A DNA stretch of 64,000 nucleotides from Planctomycetaceae bacterium (GTDB lineage: Bacteria > Planctomycetota > UBA1135 > GCA-002686595), in assembly GCA_011525785.1 (NCBI GenBank), contig WYBT01000030.1, positions 248,001 through 312,000 on the forward strand, read 5' to 3'. Shown here piece by piece: positions 53,259 through 62,142 of this stretch (its first letter is position 1; every line of letters begins with the position of its first letter). The notes under the pieces are model-generated. The model was not told the DNA's origin. It saw only the letters and a program-made list of their open reading frames with translations, and searched no databases. Made by a program: the position numbers and the translations under genes.

Positions 53259-55154
53259 TCAACGCGACAGCCGCAGGACCACGGCGTCGCCCGGCGGCGG
53301 ACGTACGCGCACGCGACGTGGGGCGTGCGCGAGCGGCTCACTCGACAGCGGGGTGGACTCTTCCTCGGCCTCGGATGGGTGCAGCCACTCGACGCGCCAC
53401 GGAGCGTCGACCTCGAGCACCAGCTCGTCCGGCCAGTCCAGCGAACCAGAGTCGCGCAGCGCGGGCGCGAGCGCGCCGATGAAGCCGTCCTCGACCTCGC
53501 ACCACGCTTCGAGCCACGGACGCGAGCGCGCCATCACACGCCACGGCGCGAGTTCGACACCTGCGGCCAGGAGGCGCGCGCGCGAGCGCTCCACCAACGC
53601 GGCGTCGAACGGAACACTCGCGTAGAAGCTCTCGTCGCGCAGCGGCGTCAGCACGCGGCCCGGAAAGCGCTGCTCGAGTTCGCGACGCACGTCGCTCGCA
53701 TGGCGCTCGCCCGCGCTGTCGATCCAGGCGAACTCGCCGCCTACGAGCAGCTTTCCGCCGGCTTGGAGGTAGGCGCGCAGGCCGTCGAGCTCGGCCGGTG
53801 AGACCACCAGCCAGGTGTCGGCGATCAGCAGCGCGAAGCGCCGCGCGGCAGCGGCGTCGATCCTGTTCGACGGCAAGCAGCCGGGCTGTGCGCCGCAGTC
53901 CTCGAGCAGCGCCAGCCAGCGGTTGCGCGCCGACTCGTACGCGCCGTGGCGCTCCTGCCAGCTGGCGAAGCGGTTGGGCCACGAGGCGCCGTCGACCGCG
54001 GCCTCGCGCAGCCACGAGGCGGCCAGCGAGTGCGCCGACTCGATCAGCGCCACGCCGCGTGGCGCCGGTCGGAAGTGGGGGAGCTGGCGGTCGAGCGCAT
54101 CGATGCGCGCGAGCGCGAGCGACAGGCGTTGTGCGAGCTCCGGCTCGGCGCGCAGTTCCCTGTCGCTCCAAACGACGGCGCCGTCGCCTCCGCGCAGCCA
54201 GTGCTCCCATGCGGCCCAGGCGCTGGCGTGCGGACCGCGCGCGTCGCGAAAAAGCGTGATCCAGGCGCTCTGCCGCTCGTTTCGCAGCGTGAAGAGCAGC
54301 TCGCGCGCGACTCCCACGCGGTAGCACTCGACGAAGTCCGCCCAGTGCAGCACGCCCTGCGGAGCGACGCCGCCGAAGGCCGTGCGACCGGCGATTCCGA
54401 GCAGTCCCAGCGGGGCGAGCGGCGCCGCCTGTCGGGCCTGCGCCGCCAGTTCGCCCAGCAGGTCGAGGACCTGGGCCTGGTGGAAGTCGCGCCGCGCGAG
54501 CCACGCTCCGATCGCGCCCGTGTCGCCCTCGGCCAGCGCGCGGAGCGTGGCGTCGGTGCTGATCTCCGCCAGGCGCAGCGCGCGACCGTCGCGCACGAGC
54601 CAGGCGTGTCCGCTGCGAGCGCTCCAGCGCGCGAAGGCCTCTTCGCAGGCCTCGCACTGACACACGTCGTGCGGCGCGCCTCCGGGAGTCAGTCCGACCT
54701 CATCGCCCAGCGACAGTCCCAGCCCGCGCGCTCCGCTGCGCGCGGCGATCGTCTGCGCCAAGGTGGCTCGGAGCTTCTCGCGCGTGGCCGGCTGCGCGAG
54801 GCACGGCTCGCGCCGCAGGAGCGAGGGGTCGCGCGTCCTGCGCCACTCGAGCCACGGCTCGCGCCAGCTCGCGCGCTCGCGCTCGAGGTGCAACTCGTCG
54901 CGGCCGGCGGCGTTGAACACCAGGTGCTCGAGCCCCTCGCGCTCGAGCTGCTCTTCGAGCTGCGGCGCGCCGCGCGGCACGCACATGCCGCCGATCGAGC
55001 GCGTCAACTCGTCGATCGACGGCTCGCTGCGCCAGAGCAGGGCGCCGAACCCCTCGCCGCTCGCTCGCCGCGGCGTCGTCGCCGGCTCGCGAGCAAGTTG
55101 CGCGAGCGGGGCCAGCGCCAGCCAGAGCGAAAGTCCCACGTCGCTTGCGCGCAC
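53259..55154 (-). CDS. Exported protein with glycoside hydrolase family 42-like features
   Basis: A 631-residue protein from the GTG at 55154, with a signal-peptide-like segment in the first 20 residues. The segment LSLGDEVGLTPGG followed by VCQCEACEEAFARW resembles the acid/base region and Cys cluster of GH42-type beta-galactosidases (DE...C.C..C...F..W). The C-terminal half (LLIADTWLVVSPAELDGLRAYLQAGGKLLVGG) resembles the flavodoxin-like trimerisation domain of the same clan. Catalytic competence is uncertain. It lies convergent with the methyltransferase-coiled-coil gene (14-bp gap). Confidence 0.6.
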   Translation of the reverse strand: MRASDVGLSLWLALAPLAQLAREPATTPRRASGEGFGALLWRSEPSIDELTRSIGGMCVPRGAPQLEEQLEREGLEHLVFNAAGRDELHLERERASWREPWLEWRRTRDPSLLRREPCLAQPATREKLRATLAQTIAARSGARGLGLSLGDEVGLTPGGAPHDVCQCEACEEAFARWSARSGHAWLVRDGRALRLAEISTDATLRALAEGDTGAIGAWLARRDFHQAQVLDLLGELAAQARQAAPLAPLGLLGIAGRTAFGGVAPQGVLHWADFVECYRVGVARELLFTLRNERQSAWITLFRDARGPHASAWAAWEHWLRGGDGAVVWSDRELRAEPELAQRLSLALARIDALDRQLPHFRPAPRGVALIESAHSLAASWLREAAVDGASWPNRFASWQERHGAYESARNRWLALLEDCGAQPGCLPSNRIDAAAARRFALLIADTWLVVSPAELDGLRAYLQAGGKLLVGGEFAWIDSAGERHASDVRRELEQRFPGRVLTPLRDESFYASVPFDAALVERSRARLLAAGVELAPWRVMARSRPWLEAWCEVEDGFIGALAPALRDSGSLDWPDELVLEVDAPWRVEWLHPSEAEEESTPLSSEPLAHAPRRVRVRPPPGDAVVLRLSR

Positions 55155-55309
55155 GTCGCGAGCTTGCCGCGCTCTGCGCCGCACCGCAATCGAGTCGTGC
55201 GAGCGCGGCCCGTTCAACCGAACCCGCGCGCTCGCCGGGGCGCCTGCGCGCATCGCTCTGCGGGATGCGGTTGCTAGGCTGGGCGAAGTTCACCTCCGCA
55301 CCTTCCGTC

Positions 55310-56407
55310 GTGCAGACCCCTCCCGTCGATCCCTTGCGCTTCGCCGAGCGCGTGCCCGCCTGGCTCGTGCCGCAGGGCCCCGACAGCGACATCGTGGTGT
55401 CCTGTCGCGTGCGCTTGGCGCGCAACGTCGCCGGCCGCGCGTTCGTGACGCGGCTGTCCGACGAGAGCGCCGCCGAACTCGCGCGCGAGCTCGAGCCGCA
55501 GCTCTCGGGGCTGCGCGTCGACGGCGAGATGCTGTGGACGACGATGGTCGACGCGCCCGTGCTGTGGCGCCTGCTGCTGCGCGAGCGTCACCTGGTCAGC
55601 CGCGACCTTGCTCCGAGCTCCGAAGAGCGCCCGGCGCAGCCCGGCCGCGCGGTGGCCTTCAGCCGCAGCGAGCGCGTGTCGGTGATGATCAACGAGGAAG
55701 ACCACCTGCGGCTGCAGTCGATGGCCAGCGGCTTCCAACTGGACGAGGCCTGGCAGCGCGCGCGCGAACTCGACAGCGCGCTCGAGCAGCGCGTCTCCTA
55801 CGCCTACAGCGGGAACTACGGTTACCTCACGTGCTGCCCGACCAACGTGGGCACGGGCCTGCGCGCTTCCGTGATGCTGCACCTGCCGGCGCTGGCGACG
55901 ACGCCCAGCGAGATCGAGAAGGTCTTCACCGCCGCCAGCCGCACGGGTCTGGCCGTGCGCGGCCTGTACGGCGAAGGCTCGCGCGCCATCGGCGACTTCT
56001 ACCAGATCTCCAACCAGGTCACGCTGGGTCGCAGCGAGGAGGACCTGATCGCGGAGCTGCGCGAGCTGGTGCCGGCGATCCTCGAGTTCGAGCGCGCCGT
56101 GCGCAACGAACTCCACCGCTCGCACCGCCGCGCGATCGAGGACCGCGTGCGGCGCTCGCACGGACTGCTGCGCACCTCGCGCGCGATGCCCACCGACGGT
56201 GCGCTCGCGCACCTGTCGAATTTGCGTCTGGGCCAGTTGCTGGGGATCTTCGACGAGGTCTCGCTCGAGACGCTGGCGCGCCTGCGCGTGCAGATCCAGA
56301 AGGCGCACTTGCAGACGCTGGTGCAGCGCGAACTGCAGGCCGAGCTGCTCGAGCCGACCGAGCGCGACCGCGCCCGCGCCGAGTTCCTGCGCAAGCAGCT
56401 CGCCTGA
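55310..56407 (+). CDS. mcsB: Protein arginine kinase McsB (ATP:guanido phosphotransferase)
   Basis: A 365-residue enzyme that phosphorylates arginine side chains on proteins, marking them for ClpCP in Gram-positives. Landmarks: GPDSDIVVSCRVRLARNVAG, VSVMINEEDHLRLQ, the active-site cysteine in TCCPTNVGTGLRASVMLHLP, GLYGEGSRAIGDFYQISNQVTLG, and LSNLRLGQLLGIFDEV. All align with B. subtilis McsB. The GTG at 55310 gives the expected N-terminus and follows a TAGGCT hexamer at 55275-55280; an ATG at 55265 is possible. No mcsA, ctsR or clpC is adjacent, unlike the Bacillus operon. Confidence 0.92.
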   Translation: MQTPPVDPLRFAERVPAWLVPQGPDSDIVVSCRVRLARNVAGRAFVTRLSDESAAELARELEPQLSGLRVDGEMLWTTMVDAPVLWRLLLRERHLVSRDLAPSSEERPAQPGRAVAFSRSERVSVMINEEDHLRLQSMASGFQLDEAWQRARELDSALEQRVSYAYSGNYGYLTCCPTNVGTGLRASVMLHLPALATTPSEIEKVFTAASRTGLAVRGLYGEGSRAIGDFYQISNQVTLGRSEEDLIAELRELVPAILEFERAVRNELHRSHRRAIEDRVRRSHGLLRTSRAMPTDGALAHLSNLRLGQLLGIFDEVSLETLARLRVQIQKAHLQTLVQRELQAELLEPTERDRARAEFLRKQLA

Positions 56408-56515
56408 ACGCGGGCCAGCTCGGAAAACTCTTCCGGCGCCGCGCCACCGGCGTCGCAGCGCGCTTTCCGCGCTCGCATCCAGAGCGCCGACGCCGCGCGT
56501 CGATGCTGGAGCGCG

Positions 56516-57556
56516 ATGTGGTGGAGCGCAGGCTTGCTGGCGTTGACGTCAGGTCCCGACCTGGGCGCAGTGCGCGTGGAACTGGTGTCCGGTCGCGCGG
56601 ACCTCGCGTTGCGCGAGGGCGTCGTGACGCTCGTCGGCCGCCCGCAGGCGCAGACGCTCGAGGGCCCGGCCTACCTCGAGACCGGTCCGGCTTCCTCGGT
56701 GGCCGTGCGCTGGCGCAGCGAGGCCAGTTGCGAGCTGCGCGGCGTGAACGCACTCGAGTGGCGCGCGCCGCACGACGGCCGCGGCGTGTTCGTGAGCGCC
56801 TGGCGCGTGAGCGAGGTGGACTTCGAAGTGCGGCGCGGACCGCTGCGCGTCGAGCTGGGCAGCGGCTGGCGGGTCGAGCTGGCGGTCGGTGCGGCCAGTC
56901 TGCGCACGCTGGCCGACGGCCGCATCGAGTTGCGCCACGTCGCGGGCTCGCCGCTGGCGTTGCACCGCAACGAGCCCGACGGCCGCGTCAGCCCGCCCTG
57001 GACCCTGCTGCCCGGCGCGCAGGTGCGCCTCGATCCGCGCGCCGAAACCGGCGTCGTGGACGCACCGCGCGCGCGCCGCGCCCTGCCGCCGCCGCCTCCC
57101 GGTCGCGACGCTCTCGTACCGGCGCCGGCTTGGGCCGGCTTCGCGTGGCCCTGGGCGCCTCTCGAGCGCGAGTTCCACTCACCCGCGGGGCCTGAGCCTG
57201 CTGAACGCGCTTCGCCCGCGCGCATCGAGGGCTCGCGCGTCGCGCCCGCGGCGAGCGAACGTTCGGACGCGGAACCCGCGCCGCAACTGGAACTGCCCGA
57301 GCGACGCACCGGGGCGAGCACGCCGCCGCTGGCCGACGACACGCAGCCGTCCGCCTCCGCCGCGCACGATGTGCAGCACGCGGGAGGCGAACTCGAACAG
57401 GCGCGGGGCGTCGCGCCTTCCGCGCAGCTCGAGGCCGCCGCGGACGCGACCCGCGCGCCGTGGTCGGCCTTCGAGGCCTCGCTCTACCCGCCCGTGCGAC
57501 GGTCGGGAGTGCTGGTGCTGACTCCGTTCGGTCCGCGCTGGGCGGACCGTCCGTAG
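56516..57556 (+). CDS. Exported protein with FecR-like N-terminal region
   Basis: A 346-residue protein. A short N-terminal hydrophobic stretch is followed by a beta-rich region (about 20-160: VSGRADLALREGVVTLVGRPQ, GPAYLETGPASSVAVRW) reminiscent of FecR/DUF4974 domains. The rest is low-complexity Pro/Ala/Arg/Glu. The ATG at 56516 is the first after a GC-rich spacer following mcsB. Function unknown. It converges with the HAD gene across an 18-bp gap. Confidence 0.62.
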   Translation: MWWSAGLLALTSGPDLGAVRVELVSGRADLALREGVVTLVGRPQAQTLEGPAYLETGPASSVAVRWRSEASCELRGVNALEWRAPHDGRGVFVSAWRVSEVDFEVRRGPLRVELGSGWRVELAVGAASLRTLADGRIELRHVAGSPLALHRNEPDGRVSPPWTLLPGAQVRLDPRAETGVVDAPRARRALPPPPPGRDALVPAPAWAGFAWPWAPLEREFHSPAGPEPAERASPARIEGSRVAPAASERSDAEPAPQLELPERRTGASTPPLADDTQPSASAAHDVQHAGGELEQARGVAPSAQLEAAADATRAPWSAFEASLYPPVRRSGVLVLTPFGPRWADRP

Positions 57557-57574
57557 AGCGGCTCGGCGCCGCGC

Positions 57575-58255
57575 TCAGCGCAGCGCCAGGTTGTCGCTGT
57601 GGAGGAACAGCTCGAGCGCTTCCACCACGTCCGCGACGTGCAGGTCGGGCGACACCGCCAGCGACTCGTCGCGGCAGCCGAAGCCGGTGCGCACGCCGAT
57701 GGTCTTGAGTCCCGCGCGCGCGGCGGCAGCCACCTCCAGCGTGCTGTCGCCGATCAGGTACGAGCGGCGCAGGTCGATCCCATCGAACTGCTGGGCGTGG
57801 AAGAACACGCCCGTGTCGGGGAAGCGGAACACCGACAGCTTCTTGTGCGCGCCCTTGCCGTCGGTGTCGTCGAGGCAAGCGTAGTTGCGCGCGATCTCGA
57901 CCCCGCGCTGGGCCAGGTGCGCCAGCAACTCGCGCTCGAACTGCAGCCAGTCCGCGTCGCTGACCTTGCCGCGCGCGACCGCGTCCTCGTTTCCGACCAG
58001 GTACACGCGCCAGCCGTTGCGCGAGAGCCGGAACAGCGTGTCGACGGCCGCGTTGGGGATGTGCGCGGGCGAAAAGGGGCGGAAGCCGGCCGAGCCCGGA
58101 GACTCGAGCAGGGTGCCGAAGCGATCGATGAACAAGCCGCGCAGAGGCTGTTCGGCGCCAGGGATGGGGCGGGGAGTGCGGCGGCGCGCGTGGGGAGAGT
58201 GCATGGAGGTGGGGTCGGGGCCGAGGGGAACGAGGCGGTTCTCGGCGCGAGTCAC
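57575..58255 (-). CDS. HAD-superfamily (IIIA) phosphatase-like protein with degenerate active site
   Basis: A 226-residue protein. The HAD motif I reads FIDRFGT, so the nucleophile D44 is present but the second Asp (position 46) is Phe. Motif II is VGNEDAVARG where GmhB/HisB-N have TNQSG..RG, and the zinc-binding cysteines of GmhB are absent. Motif III/IV is LIGDSTLEVAAAARAGL. It belongs to the heptose-bisphosphatase/histidinol-phosphatase group by pattern, but is probably not a normal phosphatase. Start GTG 58255 or ATG 58204. It neighbours sugar-transferase genes. Confidence 0.7.
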   Translation of the reverse strand: MTRAENRLVPLGPDPTSMHSPHARRRTPRPIPGAEQPLRGLFIDRFGTLLESPGSAGFRPFSPAHIPNAAVDTLFRLSRNGWRVYLVGNEDAVARGKVSDADWLQFERELLAHLAQRGVEIARNYACLDDTDGKGAHKKLSVFRFPDTGVFFHAQQFDGIDLRRSYLIGDSTLEVAAAARAGLKTIGVRTGFGCRDESLAVSPDLHVADVVEALELFLHSDNLALR

Positions 58256-58502
58256 GCGCGCTTGAGCCCGGAGTGCACCGCTCGCTGCGCCAGTTCGAGC
58301 GGGTCCGGGCGATCAAGAAAGCCTTGCCGTTCGTCCGATGCTCGTTAGCTCGCGCGCGCCGGCGCGAGTCCCTCGGCGGTGTGCGCGCCACAAGGCGCGA
58401 GACCCGAGCGCACCCTGAACACGCGCGCGCGGCTCGCGGCGCTGTCGGGGTCCGCCGCCCGCTCCCCGGGGGCCCCGTGCTCGCGGCGCGCGCCCGCTCC
58501 CC

Positions 58503-59645
58503 ATGTCGCCTACCTGGAAGATCGCCGTGCTGGTCGACCCGCTCACCGCGGTGGTCAGCGACAGCGCGCACCCGCTCGGACTGGCGAGTCAACTGGCCGA
58601 GCGCGGGCACTGCGTGAGGCTGTTCGGGCCGCCGTTGACGGCGCTGGGCTTCTCGCCGCCGCGCACGACAGGAGGTCGAGCGTTCGAGGTCGGCGCCTCG
58701 GTCGCGCTGTTCGGCCCCCAGGTGGTGGTGGCCTACGACGCGCTGTCGCCCGCCGCCTGGCTGGGCGCGCGCTCGGCGCGCCGCTCCGGAGCGCCGCTGG
58801 TGCTGATCGAAGCCGCGGCCTGGGGCGGGGGACGCCCGGCCCAGCGCGTGCTGTGGCGCGTCGGTGAGTCGCTTTGGGGGCGCTACGTGCGCCGCACGGC
58901 CAACTGCGTGCTCGCGCTCGAGCCCCACGCTGCCGAGCGTTCGCTGCGGCGCGGCTTCTCGTCCGAGCAGGTGCACGCGCTCCCGCACGGCGTCGATCTC
59001 GAGAGCCATCGCCCCGGCCGCGCCAGCGAGGAACTCGCACGGCGCAGGATCTCGGGTCGCGTGCTGAGCGCGCGCACCGACTATGCGTCGCCGCAGGCGG
59101 TCGAAGCACTGATCGAGGGCTTCGCTGCGACCGTCGGGCAGCGCGACGACTGGTCGCTGGTGGTCGCATCGGACAGCGCTGCGCCGGCGCGCGTCGCCAA
59201 GTGCGCCTACCGGGCGGGCGTCGGCGCGCGCACGCACTTCCTCAGCCTCAACGACGAGGCCTTCGCGCCGCTGCTCTCCTCGAGCACGTTGTTCGCTGCC
59301 CTGGCGGAGCCCGGCGCGCGCGCGGTGTGGGACGTCGAGCGCGCGCTGGCCTGCGGCGCGCCGACCCTGGTGCTCAGCGGGGCGCGCGGCGCGCACCTCG
59401 TACAACACGACGTCCACGGCTGGACGCTCGAGCGCGGCGACGCGCGGAGCTGGGCCACGGCGCTCGCGCACGCCGCCTGCGCGCCGCAAGCACGCCGTCG
59501 CTGGTCGCAGGCCGCGCGCCAATTCGCGCTGGAGCGACTGGGCTGGGGCGTCCTCGTACGCGCGCTCGAGGACGCGGCGCGCGCGCGGCTCGACGAACTG
59601 GCCGAGCGCGATGCGGCCTCTTCGCGCCGCGCTGCGAGCGCCTGA
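58503..59645 (+). CDS. GT4-family glycosyltransferase
   Basis: A 380-residue GT-B-fold protein. The N-terminal half (IAVLVDPLTAVVSDSAHPLGLASQLAERGHCVRLFG) is the acceptor domain. The C-terminal half has the hallmarks PHGVDLE, then WDVERALACGAPTLVLSG and VQHDVHGWTLERGD, a form of the EX7E-type region in which the glutamates are partly replaced. It probably adds a sugar to an envelope glycan. A 246-bp spacer separates it from the divergent HAD gene. Confidence 0.85.
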   Translation: MSPTWKIAVLVDPLTAVVSDSAHPLGLASQLAERGHCVRLFGPPLTALGFSPPRTTGGRAFEVGASVALFGPQVVVAYDALSPAAWLGARSARRSGAPLVLIEAAAWGGGRPAQRVLWRVGESLWGRYVRRTANCVLALEPHAAERSLRRGFSSEQVHALPHGVDLESHRPGRASEELARRRISGRVLSARTDYASPQAVEALIEGFAATVGQRDDWSLVVASDSAAPARVAKCAYRAGVGARTHFLSLNDEAFAPLLSSSTLFAALAEPGARAVWDVERALACGAPTLVLSGARGAHLVQHDVHGWTLERGDARSWATALAHAACAPQARRRWSQAARQFALERLGWGVLVRALEDAARARLDELAERDAASSRRAASA

Positions 59646-59701
59646 AGACTCGCGGTCGCCGCTCCGCGTGCTGCGCGAGCGCGACACGCGCCGGAAACGA
59701 C

Positions 59702-59725
59702 GACGCCCGCGCAGTGGCGGGCGTC
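59702..59725. terminator. Bidirectional terminator between glycosyltransferase and STAS-PilZ genes
   Basis: A 9-bp stem GACGCCCGC/GCGGGCGTC with a 6-nt loop lies in the 132-bp gap between convergent genes. ATTTC follows on the plus strand and GTTTCC on the minus strand, giving short T runs on both sides. Confidence 0.65.
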
Positions 59726-59777
59726 ATTTCGAGCGGAACGGGGCGCGCCGGACTCGCGCCCGCGCGCTGCGCGGAGC

Positions 59778-60602
59778 TCAGGCCCCGGTGGCCTTGCGCA
59801 ACTCGTCCTTGAGGTACTTCATGTCGCTGGAGTACTGGCGCACGGCGGCGAGCGTCTTGTCGTCGATCTTGGAGAACGCCACGCCGATCTTGACGCCGTT
59901 CTCGCGCTCCTCGACTTCGCTCACGGTGGCCAGCGCCTCGCAGTAGCCGCTCTGGAACAGCGGCAGGCGGAACTTGACCTTGAGCTCGATGCCGATCGAG
60001 AGCAGCTGGCCCATGGCGAACACGTCCAGCCCGGTGTCGCCGCCGTTCCAGGTGAAGCGCAGCCCGCGCTCGTCGAGGCTCGACATGCGGCCGACGCCGG
60101 TCCAGTTCGAACCGAAGACGTGCCCGTGCACCGGGTTGACCGGGCCCTTGCTGCGGCGCGTCTGGCTCAGGAAGTGCTCGATGCGCGTCGCATCGGTGGG
60201 CGAGAACAGCAGCGAACTCTCGTCTTCGCTGAGCGGCGCAGCCGATTTGGGCGCGGGCGCGGCGCCGCCGAACAGCGCCTTGACCGCTTCTTCGTCGGTG
60301 TCGTGGATCGGCACGACGCGGTCGACGCCGACCTTGGTGATGATCTCGCGGCAGAACGACGAGGGCCGCGCGATCACGAGCTTGCCGCCCTTGGAGGTCA
60401 GCGACTTGCTGGCCTTGATGATCGCACCCAACGCGGTCGAGTTGATGAACTTGACCATGCGCAGATTCAGCGCGAGCCGCACGATCCCGCTGGCTGCCAG
60501 CGCGTCGATCTCGTCCTGCAGGTTCTTGCAGTAGAACGTGTCGAATTCGCCGCGCAGGTGGAGGGTGGCGTACTGATCGCCGTGTTCGACGTTGATGTGC
60601 AT
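59778..60602 (-). CDS. STAS-PilZ two-domain protein
   Basis: A 274-residue protein. The N-terminal STAS domain (about 1-105) has LRGEFDTFYCKNLQDEI and FINSTALGAIIKASKSL, the anti-sigma-antagonist landmark with S/T near the phosphorylation site. The C-terminal PilZ domain (about 150-265) lacks a clear RxxxR but has G.G...LS..G..F and a beta-rich core. It is divergent from a GAF-SpoIIE phosphatase, which suggests a partner-switching pair. Promoter TTGCCA-N17-AAGAAT on the minus strand. Confidence 0.82.
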   Translation of the reverse strand: MHINVEHGDQYATLHLRGEFDTFYCKNLQDEIDALAASGIVRLALNLRMVKFINSTALGAIIKASKSLTSKGGKLVIARPSSFCREIITKVGVDRVVPIHDTDEEAVKALFGGAAPAPKSAAPLSEDESSLLFSPTDATRIEHFLSQTRRSKGPVNPVHGHVFGSNWTGVGRMSSLDERGLRFTWNGGDTGLDVFAMGQLLSIGIELKVKFRLPLFQSGYCEALATVSEVEERENGVKIGVAFSKIDDKTLAAVRQYSSDMKYLKDELRKATGA

Positions 60603-60693
60603 GGCTCGAGCGCCGCTCCGGCGCCGGACGGAGGACCGTTGAAGAGGGCTGGGGCCGCGCGCGGTCGGGAGACTCGCGGTCTGCGGGCGCGCG

Positions 60694-60722
60694 ATTCTTG
60701 GGCTGGCCGGCTGCGCTGGCAA
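60694..60722 (-). promoter_or_regulatory. Sigma-70 promoter for the STAS-PilZ gene
   Basis: Minus-strand TTGCCA (5 of 6), 17-nt spacer, AAGAAT (4 of 6). This is the best classical promoter seen in the window. Confidence 0.55.
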
Positions 60723-60744
60723 GCCTTTTTGCAGCTTCGGGCGT

Positions 60745-60750
60745 TAGAGT
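60745..60750 (+). promoter_or_regulatory. -10-like hexamer TAGAGT before the GAF-phosphatase gene
   Basis: TAGAGT ends 9 nt before the ATG at 60760, identical in sequence and spacing to the element at 48225-48230. Confidence 0.45.
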
Positions 60751-60759
60751 GTCGGCCCG

Positions 60760-62142
60760 ATGTTCTGGCGCAGCAAGAAGCCCGCCCCCAAGAGCGAGCC
60801 GTCGCCGGCGCGACCGGTCGGCGCCCCTGATTTGCAGGCGGCCGAAGACGACACCGGCACGCGCTTCCTCACCGGCGACACCGAGGTCGACCGGCGCACC
60901 GTCGAGATGCTGCTCGAGACCATCGCGCGCATCTCGCAGTCGCCCGACCTCGAGTCCCTGCTCGACTACATCGTCGACAACTCGATCCAGTTCTCGGGCG
61001 CGGAGCGCGGGTTCCTGATCCTGGTCGACGCCGAAGGGCAGCCCAAGGTGCGCGTGGCGCGCGCCCGCGACGGTCGCAAGGTCGAGGAGAACGTGCGCTT
61101 CTCGACGAGCGTCGTGCGCAAGGTGCTCGAGCAGCAGAAGCCCGTGCTCGCCACGGTGCAGAGCGACTCGGACGCGCTCGAGCTGGGGCGCAGCGTGTTC
61201 GACCTCAAGCTGCGCGCCGTGATGTGCGTGCCGCTCGCGACGCGCCAGGACATCGAGGGCGGAACGCGCGGCGTGCTGTACGTCGACTCCAAGGCCGCCA
61301 CGCGCGAGTTCAACCAGCGCGACCTGTCGCTGTTCGATGCGCTCTCGCGTCAGATCGCGATCAAGCTCGAGAACGAGAACCTGCACCTGGCGTCGCTCGA
61401 GAAGGCGCGTTTGGAACAGTCGCTCGAGCTGGCGAGCGCGATCCAGAACTCGCTCATGGTCCAGGCGCCGACCAACGTGCCCGGACTGGAGGTGCACGGC
61501 TGGTTCCGCTCGGCCGAGCGCGCTTCGGGCGACTTCTACGAGTTCATGTTCACGCGCGACAAGCGCCTGGCCGTGGCGATCGGCGACGTGTCGGGGCACG
61601 GCGTCGGACCGGCGCTGATCACGTCGGCCGCGCAGGCCAGTCTGCGCTCGTACCTGCGCGTGATGCCCGACCCCGCGGCGGCGCTGACGATGGTGAACGA
61701 GGACCTCAGCCAGCGCATGGACGCCGGCATGTTCCTCACGCTGCTGCTCCTGGTGTTCGGCCCCGAGGGCCGCTTCGTCGATCTGATCAACGCCGGACAC
61801 CACGCGCCGTTGCTCGTGCGCGGCGGCGCGGTGACCCAGACCACCAAGCACGGCCTCGCGCTCAACTTCGCCGCCGACCTGCCGTACCAGATCGACGAGC
61901 GGCTCGAACTCGAGTCGGGCGACCTGTTGCTGGCCTTCACCGACGGCCTGATCGAGGCCCACTCGGCCGCCGACCGCGGGCAGTTGTTCGGCGAGGAGCG
62001 CGTGAAGCAGATCCTGCTCGAGCACGCGCGCAAGCGCTCGGACGCGGCCACCATCTCGCGCGCCATCGCCGAGGCGGCCTTCCAGTTCGCCGGCGGCAAG
62101 CACGACGACGACATCACGCTGGTGGTGATCCGCAAGCTGTGA
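60760..62142 (+). CDS. GAF-domain SpoIIE/PP2C-type serine phosphatase (RsbU-like)
   Basis: A 460-residue phosphatase. A GAF domain occupies about 60-205. The PP2C-like SpoIIE catalytic domain (about 255-460) has ASGDFYEF, IGDVSGHGVGPALI, AGHHAPLLV and FTDGLIEAHSA, with the metal-binding aspartates in place. Such enzymes dephosphorylate STAS anti-anti-sigma proteins. The divergent STAS-PilZ gene is a natural substrate. TAGAGT sits 9 nt before the ATG. Confidence 0.9.
   Translation: MFWRSKKPAPKSEPSPARPVGAPDLQAAEDDTGTRFLTGDTEVDRRTVEMLLETIARISQSPDLESLLDYIVDNSIQFSGAERGFLILVDAEGQPKVRVARARDGRKVEENVRFSTSVVRKVLEQQKPVLATVQSDSDALELGRSVFDLKLRAVMCVPLATRQDIEGGTRGVLYVDSKAATREFNQRDLSLFDALSRQIAIKLENENLHLASLEKARLEQSLELASAIQNSLMVQAPTNVPGLEVHGWFRSAERASGDFYEFMFTRDKRLAVAIGDVSGHGVGPALITSAAQASLRSYLRVMPDPAAALTMVNEDLSQRMDAGMFLTLLLLVFGPEGRFVDLINAGHHAPLLVRGGAVTQTTKHGLALNFAADLPYQIDERLELESGDLLLAFTDGLIEAHSAADRGQLFGEERVKQILLEHARKRSDAATISRAIAEAAFQFAGGKHDDDITLVVIRKL

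Noticed and set aside
59374..62103. A 909-codon minus-strand frame across the glycosyltransferase, STAS-PilZ and phosphatase region
   Set aside because: It shows no domain of its own and is the shadow of three well-supported genes.
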